From Pseudomonadota bacterium (GTDB lineage Bacteria > Desulfobacterota > Desulfobacteria > Desulfobacterales > RPRI01): a DNA stretch of 5,307 nucleotides. Each line of letters starts with the position of its first letter. The first letter of the stretch is position 1. The notes under the pieces were generated by a model, which worked only from the letters and a program-made list of their open reading frames with translations, did not search any database and was not told the DNA's origin. Of the stretch, positions 1-5,307 are shown piece after piece. The stretch covers positions 1-5,307 of the forward strand of contig JAHJQU010000494.1 of NCBI GenBank assembly GCA_018819005.1, given 5' to 3'. Both the position numbers and the translations under genes were made by a program.

Positions 1-813
1 AACAAACTCTCGAAAAAGGCCGGCGTCGGAGAGGCAACTGTTGTAAGGCTTGCCCAGGTTCTTGGATTTCAGGGATATTCGGATATGCAAAGGCATCTCA
101 GGGAAGAATTTCAGGACCGCCTGTCAACTGTTACGAGACTCAAAAAATCGATAAAGAATGTGCGCAATGAAGGTGATCTGCTGAAAAAGATAATTCAGCA
201 GGACATTCAGAACCTGACCAGGACATTGAATGAAATTTCCCCTGAGACCTTTCAGAAGGCGGTTAAAGATATCACGGAGTCAAGGACAATCTATGTGGCG
301 GGCTTAAGAGGCTCTCATGCTCCAGCTATAATTCTCGGTCTCTATCTTAACTTTCTTAAAAAGGATGCAAGGTTGCTGGTTCCGGGTTACGGCGATGTGT
401 GGAATGTTCTTTTCGGTCTGGGTCCTGATGATCTTGTAATCGGTATCAGTTTTCCAAGGTATACAAGACTAACGGTTGAAATTCTTGAATATGCCCATAA
501 TCACGGGGCAAAGGTCGGAGCAATAACCGATTCGCTTATTTCCCCCCTTGCCGAATTCGCGGATTGGGTTCTGCCGGTTTATTCAAAGATGGATTCTTTC
601 GTGGAATCCTTTACGGCTTCCATAAGCATAGCCAATGCGCTCCTGACTGCAGTCAGCATAAGGAATCTTGATCAGACTCTCCAAATTCTACGGGAAAAAG
701 AAGATCTCTGGAAAGAAAAAAATATATATATCTCGTCGGCCTCATCTGATATTCAGCAAAAAAAAACAATGCTTGAAAGCATGAGGCCATTTAGCTCTGG
801 CAAATCACTGTAA
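1..813 (+). CDS. MurR/RpiR family transcriptional regulator, N-terminus cut off by window edge
   Basis: This is a DNA-binding regulator with an N-terminal helix-turn-helix and a C-terminal SIS (sugar isomerase) ligand domain. The frame is open from base 1. Codons 1-23 read as the end of an RpiR helix-turn-helix (KKAGVGEATVVRLAQVLGF), so the ATG at 85 is internal and the true start lies upstream. Roughly 30-45 residues are missing by comparison with the usual length of about 280-300. A helical linker (codons 30-80) leads to the SIS domain (about codons 95-228), with GLRGSHAPA as the first ligand loop and ISFPRYTRLTVE, GAKVGAITDS and SPLAEFADWVLPV as later SIS segments. The last 40 residues form a charged tail. 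RpiR proteins usually bind phosphosugars, but here the neighbours handle acyl-CoA and an organic acid, so the effector may be a different metabolite (inference). The gene ends 33 bases before the synthetase start codon, which suggests co-transcription and possible autoregulation. The family call is firm; the regulated target and ligand are inferred. Confidence 0.93.
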   Translation, partial: NKLSKKAGVGEATVVRLAQVLGFQGYSDMQRHLREEFQDRLSTVTRLKKSIKNVRNEGDLLKKIIQQDIQNLTRTLNEISPETFQKAVKDITESRTIYVAGLRGSHAPAIILGLYLNFLKKDARLLVPGYGDVWNVLFGLGPDDLVIGISFPRYTRLTVEILEYAHNHGAKVGAITDSLISPLAEFADWVLPVYSKMDSFVESFTASISIANALLTAVSIRNLDQTLQILREKEDLWKEKNIYISSASSDIQQKKTMLESMRPFSSGKSL

Positions 814-820
814 ATTTAAA

Positions 821-834
821 AGCTATTTATAGCT
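821..834. repeat. Perfect 14-base palindrome before the synthetase ribosome binding site
   Basis: The sequence AGCTAT-TT-ATAGCT is a perfect inverted repeat with 6-base arms and a 2-base centre. It lies in the 30-base gap between the regulator and synthetase genes and ends directly before the AGGAGG at 836. It could be an operator half-site pair or a short-range duplex element. A 2-base loop is too tight for a full 6-pair RNA hairpin, which favours a DNA site if it has any function. The region is AT-rich, so chance occurrence is possible. Confidence 0.35.
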
Positions 835-835
835 C

Positions 836-841
836 AGGAGG
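836..841 (+). promoter_or_regulatory. Strong ribosome binding site that decides the synthetase start
   Basis: AGGAGG is a full Shine-Dalgarno match. Two ATG codons follow in tandem, at 844 (2-base spacing) and 847 (5-base spacing). The hydratase and binding-protein genes downstream also have exactly 5 bases between their Shine-Dalgarno hexamer and ATG, and the binding-protein gene has nearly the same string (AGGAGGTTATTATG against AGGAGGTTATGATG here). This favours 847 as the real start. Confidence 0.8.
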
Positions 842-846
842 TTATG

Positions 847-2976
847 ATGAATCACCCCCTTTTCCCGGTTTTCCATCCTGAATCCATAGCCATTATCGGC
901 GCATCCGAGGTTCCCGGAAAAGCGGCTGAACGACGAACAAGAAGTTTGATTCAGGGCGGTTATAAAGGCGATATATTCCTTATTAATCCTAAGCGGGATA
1001 TTCTTTTCGGGCGAAAGGCCTATCCCTCTGTTTTGGATGTGGGAAAGAAAGTAGATCTCGCAATGGTAGTTGTTGCTCCCAGGTTTGTTCCGCAGGCAGT
1101 TGCCGACAGCGTCAAAATGGGAGCAAGAGGCATTGTTATTATTACGGCCGGTTTGGGAGAGAGCGGTGAAGAAGGGAAAAAGATTGAAAAGGAGATTCTT
1201 AAAATAGCTTCGGATGGCGGAGCAAAAATAATCGGGCCCAACTGTTCCGGCCTTTTTTCCGCTTCTGCCTGCATGAACCTTCTTGGAATTCCACCTGTTG
1301 CAAAGGGACCTATGGCAGTAATTGCCCAGAGCGGAAATATCATTGACTCCATAACACATTATGCCGCTATAAAAGGCATCGGCTTAAGCAGCATTATTTC
1401 TGCCGGGAATGCCATTGGTGTAAAGTTTCATGAATACCTCGAATATCTTGCACGGGATGAAGAAACAAAAGTTGTAATGATGTATATGGAAGGAATAAAC
1501 GATGGTGACAGGCTTGTTGCGGTCGCGAGAGAGGTATCAAAAAAGAAACCTATTGTTGTCCTCAAGGTGGGGCGAAGCAAGGCAGGAGCAAGAGCTGCCG
1601 CTTCGCATACCGGTTCTTTAGCGGTTGATGATTCCATCGTGGAGGCTGCATTCAAACAGGCCGGCATCGTAAGAGTATATAATGTCGATGAGATGTTCGA
1701 TGTGGCGATGTGTTTTGCACATATGCCTCTTCCGAAAGGGAACAGGGTTGCCATTATTTCCGAAGGCGGAGGAGATAATTCCGTGGCAGCCGATAATGCG
1801 GAGATAAGCGGTCTTGAAGTGCCTGTTCTGCCCCAAACGACCCAGGAGAAGATAAAACCGTACCTTCTTGCGGGAATGCCCGCCGGAAATCCGATCGATT
1901 ACGGCGGAACGGCAGAAGAGAACCCGGACATGATAAACAAAATAGCCGCTGTTCTAATGGAAGAGGATATTATAGATTCGATATACATAACCGGCTTCTT
2001 CGGAGGCTTCAAAGAGATTATTGCCCCGCACGTGGGCGAGCTTGAAGAAAAAACTTCACTTGAGCTTGTAAAACTGATAAACAGATATAAAAAACCGATA
2101 GCAGTTCATACATCCTTTGCAAATGAGCCTTTCGAATCCGTTAAGATACTGACTGAGAATGGTGTGCTTGTTACTTCTTCTTCCTTGAGAGCAGCCCGGT
2201 GCCTTTCGTTTTTATCCGGGTTTGCCGTAAAACGTGAAAAGCTGACAAGTTCATCCAATGTGAAACCCTTTAAAGCAAACAGGGATAAAACGGATGAGAT
2301 CATAAAGGGCGCGGCGGCTGCAGGAAGAACCAGCCTCCTTGAAACTGAAGCAAGAGAGGTTCTGAAGCACTATGGAATCCGGATCCCTTTGGCTGTGATG
2401 GCAAAATCTGCGGATGATGCCGTGGCAGCAGCGAAAAGCATTGCTTCCCCTGTGGCCCTTAAAATAGTCTCTCCGGCTATCATTCACAAGTCCGACGCAG
2501 GTGGAATAAGGCTGAATCTGACATCACCGGGGGAGATAAAAGACGCCTTCAGAGAGATAATCGCAAATGCAGGAAAGGTAGCCGCGGATGATGACATACT
2601 GGGTGTTCTGGTTTCGCCGATGGCGCCAGCCGGCCAGGAATGCATTATAGGCATGGTCAGAACTCCCCAGTTTGGCCCGGTAATAATGTTCGGGCTGGGG
2701 GGCGTATTTGTGGAAATATTAAAAGATGTCTCCTTCAGGGTTATACCTCCGACCGAGCAGGACATAGATGATATGGTAAAGGAGATCAAGGGTTATCTCC
2801 TGCTGACAGGAATAAGAGGATCCAGGCCCAGGGATGTTGATACGATAAAAGATATTCTTTCCAGAGTGTCCCGGATTGCGGCGGATCATCCTGATATTAA
2901 AGAGATAGATATCAACCCTGTAATCGTACATGAAAATGGCGCATCGGTTGTGGACGCAAGAATAATCATTGCATAA
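847..2976 (+). CDS. Acyl-CoA synthetase, ADP-forming (fused alpha-beta, acetate--CoA ligase family)
   Basis: This cytoplasmic enzyme joins a carboxylic acid to CoA with ATP going to ADP and phosphate, through a phosphohistidine intermediate; the reaction is reversible. The 709-residue length fits the single-chain alpha-beta form. Numbered from 847, an N-terminal CoA-binding Rossmann domain covers about 5-135 (IIGAS at 17-21, GPNC at 130-133). Succinyl-CoA-ligase-like domains follow to about 460 (QSGN at 161-164, YMEG near 213-216, EGGG at 306-309, NPID at 348-351). A variable linker (about 460-484) leads to a C-terminal ATP-grasp domain (about 485-709). The phosphorylated His is H254 in SHTGSLA (253-259). 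The ATP-grasp part keeps HKSDAGG (547-553), whose His probably corresponds to the second relay His known in archaeal enzymes, plus GLGGVFVEILKDVSF (616-630) and EIDINP (686-691). All key motifs are present, so it should be active. The acid substrate cannot be told from sequence. Beside an uptake system it probably works in the activating direction. The start may instead be the ATG at 844, but spacing favours 847. Confidence 0.95.
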   Translation: MNHPLFPVFHPESIAIIGASEVPGKAAERRTRSLIQGGYKGDIFLINPKRDILFGRKAYPSVLDVGKKVDLAMVVVAPRFVPQAVADSVKMGARGIVIITAGLGESGEEGKKIEKEILKIASDGGAKIIGPNCSGLFSASACMNLLGIPPVAKGPMAVIAQSGNIIDSITHYAAIKGIGLSSIISAGNAIGVKFHEYLEYLARDEETKVVMMYMEGINDGDRLVAVAREVSKKKPIVVLKVGRSKAGARAAASHTGSLAVDDSIVEAAFKQAGIVRVYNVDEMFDVAMCFAHMPLPKGNRVAIISEGGGDNSVAADNAEISGLEVPVLPQTTQEKIKPYLLAGMPAGNPIDYGGTAEENPDMINKIAAVLMEEDIIDSIYITGFFGGFKEIIAPHVGELEEKTSLELVKLINRYKKPIAVHTSFANEPFESVKILTENGVLVTSSSLRAARCLSFLSGFAVKREKLTSSSNVKPFKANRDKTDEIIKGAAAAGRTSLLETEAREVLKHYGIRIPLAVMAKSADDAVAAAKSIASPVALKIVSPAIIHKSDAGGIRLNLTSPGEIKDAFREIIANAGKVAADDDILGVLVSPMAPAGQECIIGMVRTPQFGPVIMFGLGGVFVEILKDVSFRVIPPTEQDIDDMVKEIKGYLLLTGIRGSRPRDVDTIKDILSRVSRIAADHPDIKEIDINPVIVHENGASVVDARIIIA

Positions 2977-3027
2977 AGGAGATGGAATCGTAAAAAGATA
3001 TGAGATTTTTGGAAAAAGGAGACATCA

Positions 3028-3798
3028 ATGAATTTTGAATGCATTATTTATGAAAAGAACAATCATGTATCGGTTATCAAGCTAAACAGGCCTAAAGTGC
3101 TGAATGCCATGAACAAGCAGCTCTGGCTCGATCTGCAGCAGGCGCTTGCCGATACGATTGATGATGAGAAGATCAGGGTTCTGATCATTACAGGGGAAGG
3201 AAGAGCTTTTTCCACGGGGGCGGACCTCAAGGATTCAAAAGGGCGGTCATTAAAGGCCTACAGGGATTATCTTGTCCATCTTCAAGAGATATCAAGAACG
3301 ATCATCCGGTATCCCAAACCGACAATAGCCGCTGTAAACGGCTATGCGCTTGGAAGCGGTTACGAACTGGCCCTGGCCTGTGACATCAGGATTGCGGCAG
3401 ATAGCGCGAAATTTGGTTCTCCCGAAGCGAGGGTGTCATCATCTGTAACCGGCGGAGCCATGAGACTGCTTCAGGATCTGGTGGGCCCCGGAAAGGCAAG
3501 AGAATTGCTTTTCACCTGCGATTACATAGACGGGAAAGAAGCTGAGAGAATCGGTCTTGTCAACAAAACCGTTCCTGACGATAAGCTCATGGAAGAGGCT
3601 GTCGCTATGGCGGAAAAAATTGCGGCGAACTCACTCTTCTCCATCAATCTTATAAAAAAGGGTTTGAATATGGCCAAGGAAGCGAGCCTTGACGCTTTAA
3701 TGGATTATGAAGTTGAAGCATGTCTTGCTACTGTTTCTGCTCCCGAAAGGGCGGAAAAACTGGAGGAATTTCAGGACAGAAAAAAGGTCTCGGAATAA
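3028..3798 (+). CDS. Enoyl-CoA hydratase/isomerase (crotonase family)
   Basis: This is a cytoplasmic crotonase-fold enzyme acting on acyl-CoA thioesters, most simply by adding water across a 2-enoyl-CoA double bond. Its 256 residues are the normal length for a single-domain member. The substrate-entry segment NRPKVLNAMN lies at about 20-29. The first oxyanion-hole segment is GRAFSTGADLKD (about 58-69), and the second is NGYALGSGYELALACD (about 104-119). E113 (GYELA) and E133 (FGSPEA) align with the two catalytic glutamates of rat crotonase, Glu144 and Glu164, with the same 20-residue spacing, so hydratase chemistry is plausible. The usual PGAGGTQRL stretch after the second Glu is replaced by SVTGGAMRL, so substrate or reaction may differ from ordinary beta-oxidation. 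A hydrolase, isomerase or carnitinyl-CoA dehydratase-like role cannot be excluded. An AGGAGA sits 5 bases before the ATG. The gene lies 51 bases after the synthetase, whose product could feed it. Family is firm; exact reaction is not. Confidence 0.94.
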   Translation: MNFECIIYEKNNHVSVIKLNRPKVLNAMNKQLWLDLQQALADTIDDEKIRVLIITGEGRAFSTGADLKDSKGRSLKAYRDYLVHLQEISRTIIRYPKPTIAAVNGYALGSGYELALACDIRIAADSAKFGSPEARVSSSVTGGAMRLLQDLVGPGKARELLFTCDYIDGKEAERIGLVNKTVPDDKLMEEAVAMAEKIAANSLFSINLIKKGLNMAKEASLDALMDYEVEACLATVSAPERAEKLEEFQDRKKVSE

Positions 3799-3829
3799 AT
3801 GTACCATTAACAATAAAAAGGAGGTTATT

Positions 3830-4818
3830 ATGAAAAAGTCTTTGTTTTTTACCATTGCGTTGTTGTTTGGATTCATTTTTATCTTTTCTTCAATTCCTAT
3901 TGAAGCGCAGGCCAAAAGCACATTTGTGACCATCGGCACCGGAGGCGTAACCGGCGTTTATTATGTTGTGGGCGGCGCCGTCGGCAAGATTGTCAACCAG
4001 AAAAAGGATGTGTACAATCTCAGGGTAACCGTAGAATCGACAGGCGGATCGGTTTTTAATGTCAATGCCGTCATGCAGGCGACCTTGAATTCGGCGTAGT
4101 GCAGTCCGACAGGCAGTTTCAGGCCGTAAAAGGTCAAAAGGAATGGGAGGCTTTAGGTCCCCAGAAAGATCTGCGCGCCATATGCAGTTTTCATCCTGAA
4201 AGCGTTGTACTTGTTGCCGGCGATGACACGGGAATCGAAAAATTTGCAGATCTTAAGGGAAAGCATGTCAACATCGGAAATCCGGGTTCAGGCCAGAGAG
4301 GAAATTCAATAGATGCTTTTGAAGCCTGCGGAATCAACTGGGAAAAGGATTTGAGAGCAGAAGGACTTAAGGCGGACGAATCGGCCAAAATGCTGAATGA
4401 CGGCAGAATAGACGCCTTTTTTTACACGGTAGGCCACCCCAATGGTTCAATTAAAGAAGCCACAAGCGGGGGACGCAAGGTTCATTTCGTACCTGTAGAA
4501 GGCAAATGCATAGAGGATATGATTGCAAAATATCCTTATTATGCAAAAGCATATATTCCTATAAAACATTATGCCATGGCGAGAAACAAAGAGGATTCTC
4601 CCACTTTCGCGGTAAAGGCGACTTTCTGCACAAGCGCGAAGGTGTCGGATGATGTTGTTTATGCCATCACAAAAGCGATTTTCGATAACTTGGAAGAGTT
4701 AAAGGGACTACATCCCGCATTTGAAATGCTTAAAAAGGAAGAGATGCTTCAGGCCCTGAGCGCTCCGATTCATCCGGGCGCGCTGAAATACTACAAGGAA
4801 GTAGGATTGATAAAATAA
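3830..4818 (+). pseudogene. TAXI family TRAP transporter solute-binding protein, broken by a one-base frameshift
   Basis: This encodes the periplasmic substrate-binding subunit of a TRAP transporter of the TAXI type. The start is ATG 3830 with AAGGAGG at 3818-3824, 5 bases upstream. Residues 1-28 form a signal peptide: MKK, a long hydrophobic core, and a likely cut after AQA. The mature part opens with the TAXI hallmark FVTIGTGGVTGVYYVVGGA, then VESTGGSVFNVNAV. The first frame runs into TAG at 4097-4099. The remainder continues in the -1 frame (open through 4818), giving DLEFGVVQSDRQFQ directly after VMQ, then the ligand-domain segments LKGKHVNIGNPGSGQRG, DGRIDAFFYTVGHPNGSIKEA and a C-terminal IHPGALKYYKEVGLIK. 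Adding one base near 4079 gives a continuous 329-residue protein, the usual family length. As written the product is an 89-residue stub with no ligand site. The GTG at 4099 opening the second frame is an internal Val codon, not a start. Either a recent mutation or a sequence error explains this. Confidence 0.9.
4078..4081 (+). other. Frameshift point in the TAXI binding-protein gene
   Basis: The text here reads CAG-GCG-ACC in the upstream frame, which leads to a TAG six codons later. One extra G in the GG pair at 4078-4079 gives CAG-GGC-GAC-CTT, encoding QGDL and restoring the family pattern of a Gly-acidic-Leu-acidic-Phe-Gly stretch before the QSD motif. An added base after GC would also work, encoding QADL. 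The exact base cannot be fixed without another read of the locus. Confidence 0.85.
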
Positions 4819-4830
4819 TGTAATTATTTT
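4812..4830 (+). repeat. AT-only inverted repeat over the binding-protein stop codon
   Basis: AAAATAAT and ATTATTTT form perfect 8-base arms around a GTA centre. The TAA stop of the binding-protein gene (4816-4818) lies in the left arm, and the repeat ends 20 bases before the permease ATG. As RNA it would be a weak A-U hairpin. It could slightly protect the upstream message or temper permease expression, but it lacks a GC stem and is not a terminator. Confidence 0.3.
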
Positions 4831-4840
4831 ATGGAATACC

Positions 4841-4845
4841 AGAGG
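4841..4845 (+). promoter_or_regulatory. Ribosome binding site that supports the permease start
   Basis: AGAGG precedes ATG 4851 by 5 bases, the same spacing as in the other genes of the cluster. It is a weaker match than the AGGAGG of the synthetase and binding-protein genes, which would fit lower synthesis of the membrane subunit than of the binding protein. Confidence 0.6.
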
Positions 4846-4850
4846 CAGAA

Positions 4851-5307
4851 ATGGACCCGCAAAAAACAGATGAAATGGATGAAGGCGTTGAAACCGCGAA
4901 GAGAATCGCGGAAGAGAGCGAATTCGGTTCAAGAAAATTATCAGGCTTCAGCCGGTACCTTATCCCTGTTATAGCTGCAGCCTGGTCTCTTTTCCAGTTA
5001 TCCCTGCCCGAATTTATCATGCTCGATTCGGTGCTTATAAGGTGCATCCACCTTGGATTTGCAATTCTGCTGGTCTATTTCTGCCATCCCGCATTTAAAA
5101 AACGCAAAACAAAAGGTATTTTTAATTTTCTATCCCAAAAGGCGAAGCTCCCTTTTGCAGACCTCATACTGGGTGTTGTTGCCGCAGGCTCAGCGCTTTA
5201 TCTCGCCATTAATTATGATGCGTTGAACCTCAGGCAGGGCGCTCCTTCCGGAACGGACATAATTGTGGGGATTGTTTTGATTCTTCTCCTTCTTGAGGCC
5301 GCAAGAA
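4851..5307 (+). CDS. TRAP transporter permease, TAXI type with fused small and large membrane subunits, C-terminus cut off by window edge
   Basis: This is the inner-membrane part of an ion-gradient-driven TRAP transporter and partner of the binding protein just upstream. The frame starts at ATG 4851 and stays open for 152 codons to the window end. A charged cytoplasmic N-terminus (1-33, rich in Glu and Lys, ending in RKLSGFSRY) is followed by four predicted membrane helices at about 35-53, 59-79, 101-121 and 129-148. A Lys-rich loop (81-90) separates helices 2 and 3. The loop LNLRQGAPSGTD followed by IVGIVLILLLLEAAR is typical of the small (DctQ-like) part of TAXI permeases, in which it is fused to the large DctM-like part. 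The full protein would be about 600-700 residues, so most of the transport channel lies outside the window. The ATG at 4831 is in another frame that closes after about 47 codons and is not the start. The substrate is unknown. Confidence 0.9.
   Translation, partial: MDPQKTDEMDEGVETAKRIAEESEFGSRKLSGFSRYLIPVIAAAWSLFQLSLPEFIMLDSVLIRCIHLGFAILLVYFCHPAFKKRKTKGIFNFLSQKAKLPFADLILGVVAAGSALYLAINYDALNLRQGAPSGTDIIVGIVLILLLLEAAR

Noticed and set aside
773..801. A possible promoter for the synthetase starting with TTGAAA at 773
   Set aside because: No acceptable -10 hexamer lies 16-18 bases downstream, and the site is inside the regulator gene; read-through from upstream is simpler.
823..1359. Long open frame on the minus strand inside the synthetase gene
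   Set aside because: Its translation is Cys-, Asn- and Ser-rich with no family pattern and lies opposite the conserved CoA-binding domain. It is a shadow of the real gene, as are the other minus-strand frames.
2976..2993. AAGGAG followed at once by ATGGAATCGTAA after the synthetase stop
   Set aside because: Spacing of zero between the Shine-Dalgarno match and the ATG, and only three sense codons. It looks like chance purine-rich sequence or a relic.
3006..3017. TTTTT-GG-AAAAA inverted repeat before the hydratase
   Set aside because: The arms are only five A-T pairs with a 2-base centre; too weak and too likely by chance to call a regulatory structure.
3000..3038. A 12-residue open frame overlapping the hydratase start (ATG 3000, TGA 3036-3038)
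   Set aside because: The nearest AAGGAG (2976-2981) is 18 bases away, too far to serve it, and the peptide shows no leader-like features such as repeated identical codons.
3707..3829. An upstream ATG extension of the binding-protein frame inside the hydratase gene
   Set aside because: It is an out-of-frame overlap with the conserved end of the hydratase. The AAGGAGG at 3818 and the signal peptide starting at 3830 fix the real start.
4099..4818. A separate gene starting at the GTG that overlaps the TAG at 4097-4099
   Set aside because: The GTG is the second Val of the conserved GVVQSD stretch, has no Shine-Dalgarno sequence before it, and would give a binding protein lacking its signal peptide and first strands. 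It is the 3' part of the frameshifted gene.
4831..4973. Alternative permease start at ATG 4831
   Set aside because: That frame gives a Lys/Arg-rich peptide closed by TAG after about 47 codons, while the frame from 4851 encodes clear membrane helices to the window end.

Overview
The window carries five genes on one strand, closely spaced and in the same direction, so they probably form one operon or its central part. They are the 3' part of an RpiR-family regulator (1-813), a fused ADP-forming acyl-CoA synthetase (847-2976), an enoyl-CoA hydratase/isomerase (3028-3798), a TAXI-type TRAP solute-binding protein broken by a one-base frameshift (3830-4818), and the 5' part of a TAXI-type fused TRAP permease (4851 to the window end). 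The gaps are 30-51 bases. No terminator-like hairpin followed by a T-run lies in any of them. Both ends of the window cut through a gene.

The likely joint job is uptake and CoA-activation of an organic acid. The periplasmic TAXI protein would capture the acid and the TRAP permease would import it using an ion gradient. The synthetase would form the CoA thioester at the cost of one ATP to ADP, and the crotonase-fold enzyme would hydrate or isomerise the acyl-CoA. The RpiR protein would sense a metabolite and control the set. The substrate cannot be read from the sequence. No dehydrogenase, thiolase or CoA-transferase lies in the window, so any pathway is incomplete here.

The base composition is moderate. 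The signal-peptide-bearing TRAP protein points to a Gram-negative bacterium. The combination of ADP-forming acyl-CoA synthetase, crotonase and TAXI-TRAP genes is common in anaerobic Desulfobacterota and syntrophic fatty- or aromatic-acid degraders. That placement is an inference from gene content only.

The most notable feature is the frameshift near 4078-4081 in the binding-protein gene. Every other part of that gene looks intact, so it is either a very recent mutation or a one-base sequence error in a short G run. Two small inverted repeats sit in gaps: a perfect 14-base palindrome just before the synthetase ribosome binding site, and an AT-only hairpin spanning the stop codon of the binding-protein gene. 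I see no RNA genes, mobile elements or CRISPR, and there is no non-coding stretch longer than about 50 bases.
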